A stretch of DNA of 64,000 nucleotides from Amycolatopsis sp. MtRt-6 (GTDB lineage Bacteria; Actinomycetota; Actinomycetes; Mycobacteriales; Pseudonocardiaceae), in contig NZ_JADWPD010000001.1 of assembly GCF_017308975.1 (NCBI RefSeq), positions 473,612-537,611 of the forward strand. The letters are read 5' to 3'. Positions 35,715 to 44,379 of this stretch are shown here, piece after piece. The position numbers were made by a program, and so were the translations under genes. Numbering within the stretch: the stretch's first letter is position 1; each line of letters begins with the position of its first letter. The notes below the pieces were generated by a model. The model ran no database searches. It saw only the letters and a program-made list of their open reading frames with translations, and was not told the origin of the DNA.

Positions 35715-36287
35715 ATGAGCGACGTGAGCCGATTCCCGATCACGGAACTGGAAGACCTGCCCGAAGACCTGCGCGAGCGGATCGGCGTGATCGCGGAGAA
35801 GTCCGGGTTCGTGCCGAACATCTTCCGCGCGCTCGGCCACCGCCCCGCCGAGCTGCGCGCCTTCCTCGACTACCACGACGCCCTGATGGAACGCACCGAC
35901 GGACTCACCAAGGCCGAGCGCGAGCTGGTCGTCGTCGCGACCTCCGGTGCCAACCACTGCACCTACTGCGTCGTCGCCCACGGCGCGATCCTGCGCATCC
36001 GCGCCAAGGACCCCGAGCTGGCCGACCGCGTGTCGAGCAATCCGTGGCAGGTCGAACTGGACCAGCGCGGCCGCGCGATCGTCGACCTGGCGCTGGCGCT
36101 CGCCCAGGACTCGGCTCTGTTCGGCGAAGGCGACCTTGAAGCCGCGCGCAACGCCGGCCTCACCGAAGACGAGATCTGGGACGTCGGCGCGATCACGGCG
36201 TTGTTCGCGATGTCGAACCGGCTCGCCCACCTGACGGCCCTCCGGCCCAACCCCGAGTTCTTCCTGCTCGGCCGGACGCCCCGCTAG
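35715..36287 (+). CDS. AhpD/carboxymuconolactone decarboxylase-like peroxidase-related protein
   Basis: 190 residues. The CMD/AhpD fold has the redox motif HCTYCVVAHGAIL (Cys-x-x-Cys near residue 88), as in alkylhydroperoxidase D-like proteins that reduce peroxides. The ATG giving MSDVSRFPITELEDLP is chosen from the family N-terminus and GAAGG upstream. A GTG at 35655, six bases after TAGCGT, would add 20 residues encoded by the palindromic repeat. The stop interlocks with that of the convergent gene (CTAG). Confidence 0.85.
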   Translation: MSDVSRFPITELEDLPEDLRERIGVIAEKSGFVPNIFRALGHRPAELRAFLDYHDALMERTDGLTKAERELVVVATSGANHCTYCVVAHGAILRIRAKDPELADRVSSNPWQVELDQRGRAIVDLALALAQDSALFGEGDLEAARNAGLTEDEIWDVGAITALFAMSNRLAHLTALRPNPEFFLLGRTPR

Positions 36288-37201
36288 AACTCCAGGCGCC
36301 AGGTCTCGTCGGTCAGCTTCGGTCCCCAGTCGTCGAAGTCATGTTCGCCGACGAGCCGGAACCCGGCGGCGCGGTAGATCGAACGCGCGGCGCCGAGGAC
36401 GGAGACCGTCGACAGCTCCATCGCGCGGTAGCCGTGCGCCCTGGCGAACTCGACGCACTCGGTGACCAGCCGCTTGCCCACGCCGTGGCCCCGCGCCGAC
36501 GGCTCGAGCAGCAGCAGCCGCAGCTTCGCGGTGTCCGCGTCCGGCCCGCGGCCGCAGCCGATGCCGCCCACCCGTTCGCCGTCGAGTTCGGCGATCCAGA
36601 ACGCCTGCCGCGGGTCGTCGTGGGCGGCCAGGAAGTCCGCGGCGATCCGGGCGACGAGCGCCTCGAACCGGGCGTCGAAGCCGTACTCGCGGGCGTAGAG
36701 CGCGCCGTGCCGTTCCACCACCCAACCGAGGTCACCCGGTCGTGGCGGCCGCAGCACGAGGGCCGGGTCGCGGCGGCGGTCGCCGACCAGGTCGCCGATC
36801 GTGCGCATCGCGGCGAGCAGGCGCTGCTGGTCCTTGTCGGCGAAGCGGCGCAGCAGCCCGCCGATCCGGTCGGCGGACCGGCGGTTCAGCACGGCGAAGG
36901 CATCCCGGCCCGCGGCGGTCGGCCGCACGAGCTGGCGGCGGGCGTCCTCCTCGGATCGTTCGCGCACGATCAGCCCGCGGGACTCGAGGCGCGCCAGCAG
37001 TCTGCTGGCGTAGCCGGCGTCGAGGTCGAGGCGTTTCCGCAGGTCCGTGACCGGCATGGGGTCCTGGTGGGCGAGCTCGAAGAGCACCCGGGCTTCCGGC
37101 AGGGAGTACTCGGCGTCCGCCGGCCCTTCGTCGAGCACGCCGATGACCGCGGTGTAGAGCCGGTTGAAGGAGCGGACCGCGGCCACGCGTTCGTCGTTCA
37201 T
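36284..37201 (-). CDS. MarR-GNAT fusion protein
   Basis: 305 residues. The N-terminal MarR winged-helix domain is about 1-140 (LPEARVLFELAHQ, GYASRLLARLESRGLIVRE), and the C-terminal GNAT acetyltransferase domain about 150-303 (LEPSARGHGVGKRLV, the acetyl-CoA loop). This fusion is known in actinobacteria and proteobacteria. It suggests a regulator that also acetylates a small molecule or protein. The ATG MNDERVAAVRS fits MarR starts, with GAGGTGG upstream. A TTGAC-N3-GTCAA site over its promoter implies autoregulation. Confidence 0.9.
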   Translation of the reverse strand: MNDERVAAVRSFNRLYTAVIGVLDEGPADAEYSLPEARVLFELAHQDPMPVTDLRKRLDLDAGYASRLLARLESRGLIVRERSEEDARRQLVRPTAAGRDAFAVLNRRSADRIGGLLRRFADKDQQRLLAAMRTIGDLVGDRRRDPALVLRPPRPGDLGWVVERHGALYAREYGFDARFEALVARIAADFLAAHDDPRQAFWIAELDGERVGGIGCGRGPDADTAKLRLLLLEPSARGHGVGKRLVTECVEFARAHGYRAMELSTVSVLGAARSIYRAAGFRLVGEHDFDDWGPKLTDETWRLEF

Positions 37202-37221
37202 TGACCACCTCAACAAGTTCG

Positions 37222-37262
37222 TTGACGAAGTCAAAGATTACTGCGTAAAGCGCCGAGGGCAA
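37222..37262 (-). promoter_or_regulatory. Promoter with MarR-type operator
   Basis: On the minus strand, -35 TTGCCC (37257-37262), a 16-base spacer and -10 TAATCT (37235-37240). The palindrome TTGAC-GAA-GTCAA (37222-37234) covers the expected transcription start, so binding would block RNA polymerase. Confidence 0.65.
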
Positions 37263-37289
37263 GGGGTTTCCGGGGAAATGGGAAACCCC
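37263..37289. other. Hairpin in the 37202-37424 gap
   Basis: Perfect 9-bp arms GGGGTTTCC/GGAAACCCC, 9-base loop. A second stem, GATGCTG/CAGCATC, lies at 37292-37322. No protein-coding signal was seen in this gap; it may hold a terminator or an RNA downstream of the small gene. Confidence 0.4.
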
Positions 37290-37424
37290 GCGATGCTGCC
37301 AGGTCGGGGGTCCGCCAGCATCACGGGGTCGTACTGGGTATCGACGCCCCTCCGGGCGGCGTTACACCATGAGCACATTGTGGCCTACGTCACTCGAATG
37401 GGCGACCGGCCACGGGGTGAGAGA

Positions 37425-37586
37425 TCAGCGCATGTAGCCCGAGCGAGCCTGCGCGATCGCGATGAGTTCCTGACGGACCGTCGCGGTGGCGGCGGTGTCG
37501 ATCGCCCGGTTCAGCGCCCGGCGAGTGCGAGCCTCGGCGCGACGGGCACGGAGCTTGGCGGCGATGTTGTTCATCGGTTTCTGCAT
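37425..37586 (-). CDS. Small basic protein (53 aa)
   Basis: A 53-residue, Arg/Ala-rich helical protein starting MQKPMNNIAAKLRARR and ending QARSGYMR. It carries about ten positive charges in the first half, so it may bind nucleic acid or acidic partners. AGAAGGGG lies directly before the ATG; the second ATG (MNNIAAKL) is the alternative with better ribosome-site spacing. The coding frame shows strong third-position GC. I recall similar short proteins in related actinomycetes, but the function is unknown. Confidence 0.65.
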   Translation of the reverse strand: MQKPMNNIAAKLRARRAEARTRRALNRAIDTAATATVRQELIAIAQARSGYMR

Positions 37587-37834
37587 CCCCTTCTAGGGTC
37601 TTGGTGGCTTGTAGGTCTAGTATGCGCCTTTTTTCACAAGGACGCCAATGAATATCCGGTGACCTCGCACACTTGCCGATGAATCATCGGCAAACATGGG
37701 TATGGGCCGGAGAGATTCAGGGTGGCGGCGGTCACGGCGAAGCAACCGGCTACAGCTTTATAGATCTCTATAGTGAATACACAATACAATCGTAGCGACG
37801 CTCATAGACCGCGAGAGAGCCGGAAAAGCCCAGG
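37587..37834. other. AT-rich intergenic region
   Basis: About 250 bases, clearly less GC-rich than the rest. It contains TATAGATCTCTATA (37760-37773, nearly palindromic), a run of six T at 37630-37635 and GATGAATCATC. The part near 37600-37650 probably holds the promoter of the small gene. No ORF was recognised. Confidence 0.4.
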
Positions 37835-39025
37835 TCAGTCGCGGCCGAGCAGGTAGTGGCCGAAGTGCGGCACGGTGAAGGCGATCTGTCCCCGCTCGGC
37901 GGAGTACACGAGGCCCTTCTTCATCAGGCTGTCGCGCGCCGGCGACAGCGACGACGGCTTCCGCCCGAGGAACACGGCGACGTCGGCGGTGCCGGCGGGC
38001 TCGTCGCGGCCCTGGGTGAGCGAGGCCATCGCCTGCAGGTACTCCCGCTCGGCCGGCGTCGCGCGCTCGTAGCGCGAGCCGAAGAACCCGACCGCGAGCT
38101 CCGACTCCGCCTCGGGCGCGGCGACCTGGACGTCCTTGACGGTGATCGGGTCGGACGGCGCCGCGTCCCAGGCCGCCTTGCCGTAAGCCTGGATGAAGTA
38201 CGGGTAGCCGCCGGAGGCGTCGAAGAGCGCGTCGAGGGCCTCCGGCTCGATGCCGGCGTCCTCCCGCTCGATCGGCGCCATCACGGCGAAGTCGGCGTCC
38301 TCGCGGCTGAGCCGGTCGATGCGTGCGTACCGGAACAGCCGCTCCGAGTAGGACTTCGACGCGGAAAGAACGGCGGGCACGTGCGGCAGCCCGGCCCCCA
38401 CCACGACGAGCGGCGCCCCGGACTGCGAGAGTTCGTGACAGGCGGCGCACAACGCCGAGACGTCGTCCGGCTGCAGGTCCTGGATCTCGTCGATGAGCAG
38501 CGCCACGCCGGTCCCGACGTCCGCGGCCAGCTCGGCGACGTCGGTGAACAGCTCGACGAGGTCGATCTCGATGTCCCCGGAGTCGGCCCGCCCCTGCGCG
38601 GCGGGCACGTCGATGCCGGGCTGCCACCGGTCCCGCAGCTTGGCGTCCGGCTTGTTGGCCCGCAGCGCAAAGGCCTTCAGGACCCCGAGCACCTCTTCGA
38701 CCCGATCCGGCGCCCGATGCCGCACGGCGAGGTCCCGGATGGCCCGGTGCAGCGCGGCGGAGAGCGGCCGCCGCAACTCGGCATCCGGCCGCGCTTCGAT
38801 CTTCCCGGCCCCCCACTTGTGCCGCACGGCCATCGCCCGCAGTTCCCCGAGCAGCACGGTCTTCCCGACACCCCGCAACCCGGTGAGGACGAGACTGCGT
38901 TCGGGTCTCCCCCGCGCAACACGTTCGAGAACGACTTCGAAGGCCTTGAGCTCACGTTCCCGCCCAGCCAGCTCAGGCGGCCGTTGCCCCGCGCCCGGCG
39001 CGAAGGGGTTGCGGATGGGGTCCAC
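37835..39025 (-). CDS. AAA/STAND-like ATPase
   Basis: 396 residues. Walker A is GLRGVGKTVLLG (about 48-59), Walker B is VALLIDEIQDLQ (about 173-184), and sensor-type residues lie in VVVGAGLPHVP. A C-terminal winged-helix-like part (about 300-390) includes KPSSLSPARDSLMKKGLVY. This is the orc1/Cdc6-like or STAND-NTPase layout (ATPase plus DNA-binding domain). The start is GTG with TAGCTT six bases upstream (leaderless). It stands alone; the 288 bases upstream hold nothing recognisable. Function unknown. Confidence 0.8.
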   Translation of the reverse strand: MDPIRNPFAPGAGQRPPELAGRERELKAFEVVLERVARGRPERSLVLTGLRGVGKTVLLGELRAMAVRHKWGAGKIEARPDAELRRPLSAALHRAIRDLAVRHRAPDRVEEVLGVLKAFALRANKPDAKLRDRWQPGIDVPAAQGRADSGDIEIDLVELFTDVAELAADVGTGVALLIDEIQDLQPDDVSALCAACHELSQSGAPLVVVGAGLPHVPAVLSASKSYSERLFRYARIDRLSREDADFAVMAPIEREDAGIEPEALDALFDASGGYPYFIQAYGKAAWDAAPSDPITVKDVQVAAPEAESELAVGFFGSRYERATPAEREYLQAMASLTQGRDEPAGTADVAVFLGRKPSSLSPARDSLMKKGLVYSAERGQIAFTVPHFGHYLLGRD

Positions 39026-39313
39026 TCTGCCAAGCTATCGGCGTTTCTAGGGTGAACCCGATATTCCGCCATAGACGCCTAGCGCGTGTCGCCGAGGTTC
39101 GACCGGTCGGCCCAACGATCACCGGCGGGATTCGAGGTGGGTGCCGTGGTGACCGGCACGGTCTCGCTTCGTCGACGCTCTGCGTCTGCCGCGGGAGGCG
39201 GAGGCATGGCGCCCATCGGCACGATCCGGCGCACCCTGCTCCGCCCGGATACATAGAGCCGAACAGGTCTGCAGCCCTGGTCGGCTCTACCCCCAGTGCG
39301 CCGATACGACGCA

Positions 39314-40051
39314 TCACTGGTCGTTCAGGTTCCGTTCCGCGTAGATCTTCATCGCGTCCCGGACGAATTCCGCCGTCGCGCCCTCGAAGCCGTACCGCGA
39401 GTCGTCCACATACAACTGCCCGAGGCCCGCGAAGTACCCCGCCGACACCGACGAGACCGCCGGCCGCAGCCACGCGTGCAGCCGCCCCGTGATCGCCTGG
39501 ACCTCGGCCGAACCCGGCGCCGCACCCGAAGTGAGCGCCGCGCCGAACGCCGCCGCGATGTCCCGCTGCTCCTGCTGGTGGGCCTTCCGCTCAGCGGCCG
39601 ACAACGAGCTCCACCACTGGTCTCCGCGCTTGTACGCGTCAGCGCCCCAGCGGCGCGTGACCTCCTCCTCGTAGCGAGTGTGGTCGAAGCCGTCGAACAC
39701 TTCTTCTGCCATCAGTCGTTCACCTCCCTTCAGTTTCCGGAGGGTCGTGCGGACCGACTCGATCTGCCGTCCGATCCGCCGCTGCTCGCCTTCGAGCAGC
39801 TCCAGGTGAGTTTCGAGCGCCGCGGCGCTGTCGCGCTGCCCGTCGAGGACCTCGGCGATCGCCGGCAGCCCGAGGCCGAGCTCGCGCAGCAGCAGGATCC
39901 GCTGCAGTCGGACGAGCGCCTGCTCGTCGTAGTAGCGGTAGCCGTTGCTGCCGATCCGGCTGGGCTCGAGCAGGCCGACCGCGCCGTAGTGGCGCAGCGT
40001 CCGGCTCGTGGTCCCCGCCGAGCGGGCGATGTCCTGGATCGACCACTCCAT
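39314..40051 (-). CDS. MerR-family regulator with TipAS domain
   Basis: 245 residues. The MerR helix-turn-helix is at 1-70 (MEWSIQDIARSAGTTSRTLRHY), a coiled-coil dimer helix at 75-112, and a TipAS antibiotic-recognition domain at about 120-240 (EEEVTRRWGADAYKR). TipA proteins bind thiopeptides or other drugs and activate their own promoter. The conserved promoter with a 19-base spacer is directly upstream. The leaderless ATG lies seven bases after TATCGT. Confidence 0.92.
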   Translation of the reverse strand: MEWSIQDIARSAGTTSRTLRHYGAVGLLEPSRIGSNGYRYYDEQALVRLQRILLLRELGLGLPAIAEVLDGQRDSAAALETHLELLEGEQRRIGRQIESVRTTLRKLKGGERLMAEEVFDGFDHTRYEEEVTRRWGADAYKRGDQWWSSLSAAERKAHQQEQRDIAAAFGAALTSGAAPGSAEVQAITGRLHAWLRPAVSSVSAGYFAGLGQLYVDDSRYGFEGATAEFVRDAMKIYAERNLNDQ

Positions 40052-40058
40052 GCCGACG

Positions 40059-40089
40059 ACGATAGAAGTTGACGCAGCGTCAAGGTCAA
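40059..40089 (-). promoter_or_regulatory. MerR-type promoter with 19-base spacer
   Basis: -35 TTGACC and -10 TATCGT are separated by 19 bases. In between is the perfect palindrome TTGACGC-A-GCGTCAA (40069-40083). Long spacers with a dyad are the hallmark of MerR-activated promoters, which are untwisted on activation. Confidence 0.88.
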
Positions 40090-40222
40090 CCGCTAAAGCC
40101 TTCTAACCTTCTCTAGCAAAAGTGCTATAAAGAGCCAGAAAGCCCGATGAGGATTCGAGCACGGGCCGAGCGGGCATCCACGGAGTAGGTTCGACCAGGC
40201 AGCGGCCCGTACGAGGAAGGCT

Positions 40223-40768
40223 ATGACCGTGATACTCCGTCGAGTGGCACGTCCCCTGCTCGCCACGATCTTCGTGACGGGCGGGATCAATGCGCTGAGG
40301 CAGGCCGAGGGCCACGCCAAAGCGGCGGAACCGTTCCTCAACAACGCGTTCGACAAGTTCGGTGACGTCGTCCCCGAGCAGGTTCCGCGCGACCCGGTGA
40401 CGCTCGTCCGGATCGACGCCGCGGTGAAGATCGGCGCCGGTCTCGCGCTCGCGTCCGGCAAGGCGCCGCGGCTCGCGGCGGGGCTGCTCCTCGGCAGCCT
40501 GGTGCCCACGACGCTGTCGGCGCACAGCTTCTGGGCCATCAAGGACCCGGGCGAGCGCCAGCAGCAGCAGATCCAGTTCTTCAAGAACGCGAGCCTGGCC
40601 GGCGGCCTGCTGCTCGCGGTGGCCGACACGCACGGGAAGCCGTCGGCGGCTTGGCGCGCGAAGCACGCCGCGAAGGACGTCGGCGCCGCGGCCGGCAAGC
40701 TGAGCCGCAAGGCCGAGAAGCGCGCGAACAAGCTCGCGAAGCGGGCCCAGAAGGCGCTCCCCAACTGA
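40223..40768 (+). CDS. DoxX-family membrane protein
   Basis: 181 residues. Four helices of the DoxX type span about residues 8-140 (RPLLATIFVTGGINALRQ near the start). A basic Lys/Arg/Ala-rich tail follows (about 150-181, KAEKRANKLAKRAQK). GAAGG precedes the ATG. DoxX proteins are associated with redox stress and quinone chemistry; the role here is unknown. It ends at a shared bidirectional terminator. Confidence 0.85.
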   Translation: MTVILRRVARPLLATIFVTGGINALRQAEGHAKAAEPFLNNAFDKFGDVVPEQVPRDPVTLVRIDAAVKIGAGLALASGKAPRLAAGLLLGSLVPTTLSAHSFWAIKDPGERQQQQIQFFKNASLAGGLLLAVADTHGKPSAAWRAKHAAKDVGAAAGKLSRKAEKRANKLAKRAQKALPN

Positions 40769-40770
40769 GC

Positions 40771-40810
40771 CTACGCGTAAGTGCCACCACCGGGTGGCAC
40801 TTACGCGTAG
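40771..40810. terminator. Bidirectional terminator
   Basis: An 18-bp perfect stem with a 4-base loop. The left arm reads CTACGCGTAAGTGCCACC. It lies between the converging DoxX and thiolase genes. Confidence 0.88.
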
Positions 40811-40820
40811 GACCTACAAA

Positions 40821-42110
40821 CTACTTCTCCAGGATCGCGGTGACGCCCTGGCCGCCGGCCGCGCAGATCGAGATCAGGCCGCGGCCGGACCCCTTCTCGT
40901 GCAGCAGCTTCGCCAGCGTCGCGACGATCCGGCCGCCGGTCGCGGCGAACGGGTGCCCGGCCGCCAGCGACGAGCCGTTGACGTTCAGCTTCGCCCGGTC
41001 GATCGCGCCGAGCGGCTCGTCCAGGTCCAGCTTCTCCTTGGCGAACGCCGGGTCCTCCCACGCCTTGAGCGTGGCCAGCACCTGCGACGCGAACGCCTCG
41101 TGGATCTCGTAGAAGTCGAAGTCCTGCAGGGAAAGCCCGGCGCGCGCGAGCATCCGCGGCACGGCGTAGGCGGGTGCCATCAGCAGGCCCTCGTCGCCGT
41201 GGACGTAGTCGACGGCCGCGGTCTGCGAGAACGTCAGGTACGCCAGGACCGGCAGCTTGTGCGCCTTGGCCCACTCGTCGGTGGCGAGCAGGACCGTCGA
41301 CGCGCCGTCGGTCAGCGGCGTCGAGTTGCCCGCGGTCATCGTGCCGTTCGGGCCGCCGAAGGCCGGCTTGAGCTTGGCGAGCTTCTCCGCCGTCGAGTCC
41401 GGCCGCAGGTTCTGGTCGCGCGTGAGCTTGAGGAACGGCGTGACGAGGTCGTCGAAGAAACCGCGTTCGTAGGCGGCGGCGAGCTTCTGGTGGCTGCTCG
41501 CGGCCAGCTCGTCCTGCGCCTCGCGGGTGATCTCCCAGACCTTCGCGGTCAGCGCGGCGTGCTCGCCCATCGACAGGCCGGTGCGCGGCTCCTCGTTGCG
41601 CGGGATCGCCGGGACGATGTGCCCGGGCCGGATCTTCGCGACGAGCTTGAGGCGGTCGCCGAGCGTCTTGGCGGCGTTGAGCTGGATGAGGATCTGGCGC
41701 AGGTCCTCGTTGACGGCGAGCGGCGCGTCGCTGGTGGTGTCGACGCCGCCGGCGATCGCCGAGTCGAGCTGGCCGAGCGCGATCTTGTTGGCGACGTTGA
41801 CGATCGCCTGCAGGCCGGTGCCACACGCCATCTGGACGTCGGACGCGGGTGTCGCGGGCGAGAGCCTGCTGCCCAGCACGCTCTCGCGGGCCAGGTTGAA
41901 GTCCTTCGAGTGCTTGAGCACCGCGCCGGCGGCGACCTCGCCGATCACCTCGCCCTGCAGCGAGAAGCGGCTGACCAGGCCGTCGAGCGCGGCGGTGAAC
42001 ATGTCCTGGTTCGACGCCTTCGCGTAGGGGCCGTTCGACCGCGCGAAGGGGATCCGGTTGCCCCCGATGATGGCGACCTTGCGGACAGCTGGTGTCTTCT
42101 TCGGCGGCAT
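40821..42110 (-). CDS. fadA2: Acetyl-CoA C-acyltransferase (thiolase)
   Basis: 429 residues. Thiolase active-site residues are present: nucleophile Cys in MACGTGLQA, His in AAGHPFAATGG and the second Cys in SICAAGGQG. It would join or cleave 3-oxoacyl-CoA in fatty-acid metabolism. The arrangement (thiolase divergent from FabG4 and HtdX) is that of Mycobacterium tuberculosis Rv0243/Rv0242c/Rv0241c. The ATG (MPPKKTPAVRK) has AGAGGTGA upstream. The divergent promoter carries a 22-bp palindrome. Confidence 0.9.
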   Translation of the reverse strand: MPPKKTPAVRKVAIIGGNRIPFARSNGPYAKASNQDMFTAALDGLVSRFSLQGEVIGEVAAGAVLKHSKDFNLARESVLGSRLSPATPASDVQMACGTGLQAIVNVANKIALGQLDSAIAGGVDTTSDAPLAVNEDLRQILIQLNAAKTLGDRLKLVAKIRPGHIVPAIPRNEEPRTGLSMGEHAALTAKVWEITREAQDELAASSHQKLAAAYERGFFDDLVTPFLKLTRDQNLRPDSTAEKLAKLKPAFGGPNGTMTAGNSTPLTDGASTVLLATDEWAKAHKLPVLAYLTFSQTAAVDYVHGDEGLLMAPAYAVPRMLARAGLSLQDFDFYEIHEAFASQVLATLKAWEDPAFAKEKLDLDEPLGAIDRAKLNVNGSSLAAGHPFAATGGRIVATLAKLLHEKGSGRGLISICAAGGQGVTAILEK

Positions 42111-42144
42111 GAACTTCACCTCTCTGGTCGGCTCTTGCACACTG

Positions 42145-42166
42145 TAACCTACTCAGGAGTAGGTTA
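42145..42166. promoter_or_regulatory. Operator between thiolase and fabG4
   Basis: A perfect 22-bp inverted repeat: arms TAACCTACT and AGTAGGTTA around CAGG. It sits centrally between the divergent starts. Its half-sites are repeated before the TetR gene at 44371-45027, marking this TetR as the likely controller of both operons. Confidence 0.88.
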
Positions 42167-42203
42167 GACTGCGGCGTGACGCAGACGGCACGGGAGGCAA
42201 CCG

Positions 42204-43538
42204 ATGGCTGACAGGTACCAGCAGTTCACGAAAACCCCGCTGGGGAAGTTCGTGGTGCCGAAGCTCGGCCTGCCGAACCCCGCGACGCTGCGCCGGTACA
42301 AGCCCGGGCAACCCGCCCTCGAGGGTCCCGCACTCCTCGGCGCCGCGCCCGGCGGACGGCTGGAGAAAACCCTCCGCGACCAGCTGGCCGACGCCGGCAT
42401 CGAGGTCATCACCACGGCCGCCGACCGGCACGCGGCGCTGGTCTTCGACGCCACCGGCGTCACCGACCCCGCGCGCCTGCGCGAGGTCTACGACTTCTTC
42501 CACCCGGTGATTCGCAGCGTCGGCCCGTCCGGCCGGGTCGTCGTCCTGGGCACCCCACCGGAGCAGGTCGAGGGCCGGGAGCGGATCGCCCAGCGTGCGC
42601 TCGAAGGGTTCATCCGTTCGGTGGGCAAGGAGCTGAAGCGCGGCGCGACCGCCCAGCTCGTGTACGTCGCCGACGGCGCGGAAGAGGCCACGGACTCGAC
42701 GCTGCGCTTCCTGCTCTCGGCGAAGTCGGCCTTCGTCGACGCGCAGGTGATCCGGATCGGCACCGAGAGCAAGACGGCCACCGCGCCGGCCGACTGGGAG
42801 AAGCCCTTGGCCGGCAAGGTCGCGCTGGTCACCGGCGCGTCCCGCGGCATCGGCGCGGCGATCGCCGAGGTGCTGGCCCGCGACGGCGCGCACGTCGTCG
42901 CGCTCGACATCCCCGCCCAGGGCGGCGACCTTTCGAAGGTGGCCAACAAGGTCGGCGGGTCGTCGCTGCAGCTCGACATCACTTCGCCGAGCGCGCCCGC
43001 GAAGCTCGCGGAGTACCTGAAGGAGCGGCACGGCGGCGTCGACGTCGTCGTGCACAACGCGGGCATCACGCGCGACAAGACGCTGGGCAACATGAGCGAG
43101 AGCGCGTGGGACTCGGTGATCGCGGTGAACCTGGCCGCGCAGCTCGCGGTGAACGACAAGCTGCTCGGCGACAAGGTGCTGAACGAGAACGGCCGCATCA
43201 TCGGCGTCTCGTCGATCGCGGGCATCGCCGGCAACGTCGGCCAGACGAACTACGCGACGTCGAAGGCGGGCGTGATCGGCATGGTGAACGTCGGCGCGCC
43301 GCAGCTGGCGGCGTACGGCGGCACGATCAACGCCGTCGCGCCCGGGTTCATCGAGACCAAGATGACGGCCGCGGTGCCGCTGTTCATCCGCGAAGCCGGG
43401 CGGCGGCTGTCCAGCCTCGGCCAGGGCGGGCTACCGGTCGACGTCGCCGAGACGATCGCCTGGTACGCGAACCCGGCGTCGGCCGCGGTGAACGGCAACG
43501 TGGTCCGCGTCTGCGGCCAGGCCCTGCTGGGGGCGTGA
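42204..43538 (+). CDS. fabG4: 3-oxoacyl-(ACP/CoA) reductase, FabG4-like
   Basis: 444 residues, the long high-molecular-weight FabG type. A flavodoxin-like N-terminal domain (about 1-195) precedes the SDR domain (about 205-444), which has TGASRGIG and the catalytic Ser/Tyr/Lys in VSSIAG and YATSK. It reduces 3-oxoacyl thioesters in chain elongation or reversed beta-oxidation. GGGAGG lies seven bases before the ATG. It is followed by the MaoC-type hydratase one base on, as in mycobacteria. Confidence 0.92.
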   Translation: MADRYQQFTKTPLGKFVVPKLGLPNPATLRRYKPGQPALEGPALLGAAPGGRLEKTLRDQLADAGIEVITTAADRHAALVFDATGVTDPARLREVYDFFHPVIRSVGPSGRVVVLGTPPEQVEGRERIAQRALEGFIRSVGKELKRGATAQLVYVADGAEEATDSTLRFLLSAKSAFVDAQVIRIGTESKTATAPADWEKPLAGKVALVTGASRGIGAAIAEVLARDGAHVVALDIPAQGGDLSKVANKVGGSSLQLDITSPSAPAKLAEYLKERHGGVDVVVHNAGITRDKTLGNMSESAWDSVIAVNLAAQLAVNDKLLGDKVLNENGRIIGVSSIAGIAGNVGQTNYATSKAGVIGMVNVGAPQLAAYGGTINAVAPGFIETKMTAAVPLFIREAGRRLSSLGQGGLPVDVAETIAWYANPASAAVNGNVVRVCGQALLGA

Positions 43539-43539
43539 C

Positions 43540-44379
43540 GTGGCGATCCGCGAACTCGACAGCACGCCGAGCCTGGCAACGCTGTACCCGAAGGCGCTGC
43601 TCGGCGGCGTGCTGCGCAAGCCGTCCGGTGCCGAGCTGCCCGACACCGAGCTGGTGCGCACCGGCGTCGTCGTCGACCCGGCGCACCTGGCCGCGTACAA
43701 CACGGTGTGCGGCTTCCGGCTGAGCGACGAGCTGCCGGCGACGTACCCGCACATGCTGGCGTTCCCGCTGCAGATGGCGCTGATGACGGAGCCGGGATTC
43801 CCGTTCCCGCTGCTCGGCATGGTGCACGTGGCGAACCGGATCACCCAGCACCGCCCGTTGCGGGTGGGCGAGCCGCTGACGGTGCGCGTCCGGGCGGAGA
43901 ACCTGCGTCCGCACGAGAAGGGCCGTCAGTTCGACGTCATCAGCGAGGCCTGGGTCGGTGATCACCTCGCTTGGTCCGACGTCAGCACGTACCTGCGGCG
44001 CGGCTCGGGCTCGGGCTCTTCGCGTCGCGAGCAGCTGGCCCCGCCGACGCCGGACGCGATCTGGCGCGTCCCGGGCGACATCGGCCGGCGCTACGCGGAG
44101 GTGTCGGGCGACCGCAACCCGATCCACCTGCACCCGCTGACGGCCCGCCTCTTCGGCTTCCCCCGCGCGATCGCGCACGGCATGTGGACGAAGGCCCACG
44201 CGCTGGCGGCGTTCGAAGGCCGGCTGCCGGAGGCGTTCACGGTGGACGTCCGGTTCAAGCAGCCGGTGCTGCTGCCGGCCAAGGCCGCGTTCACGTCCTG
44301 GGCTGTTTCGGAGGGCTGGGCCTTCGAGCTGTGGAGCGGGTCGAAGCCGAACCTGGAGGGGACGATCAGGTCACTCTGA
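43540..44379 (+). CDS. htdX: MaoC-family (3R)-hydroxyacyl dehydratase, HtdX-like
   Basis: 279 residues with the double-hotdog layout. The C-terminal MaoC domain (about 165-275) has the hydratase motif SGDRNPIHLHPLTAR (Asp and His catalytic). It would interconvert 3-hydroxyacyl and trans-2-enoyl thioesters after the FabG4 step. The GTG starts one base after the fabG4 stop, so translation is coupled. Its end overlaps the convergent TetR gene by nine bases. Confidence 0.9.
   Translation: MAIRELDSTPSLATLYPKALLGGVLRKPSGAELPDTELVRTGVVVDPAHLAAYNTVCGFRLSDELPATYPHMLAFPLQMALMTEPGFPFPLLGMVHVANRITQHRPLRVGEPLTVRVRAENLRPHEKGRQFDVISEAWVGDHLAWSDVSTYLRRGSGSGSSRREQLAPPTPDAIWRVPGDIGRRYAEVSGDRNPIHLHPLTARLFGFPRAIAHGMWTKAHALAAFEGRLPEAFTVDVRFKQPVLLPAKAAFTSWAVSEGWAFELWSGSKPNLEGTIRSL

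Noticed and set aside
37260-37834. A tRNA or known riboswitch in the gap
   Set aside because: Hairpins are present, but no cloverleaf, T-loop motif or recognised aptamer was found.
39052-39492. A 146-residue plus-strand frame before the MerR gene
   Set aside because: Mostly antisense to the TipA-like gene; no ribosome site and poor coding quality.
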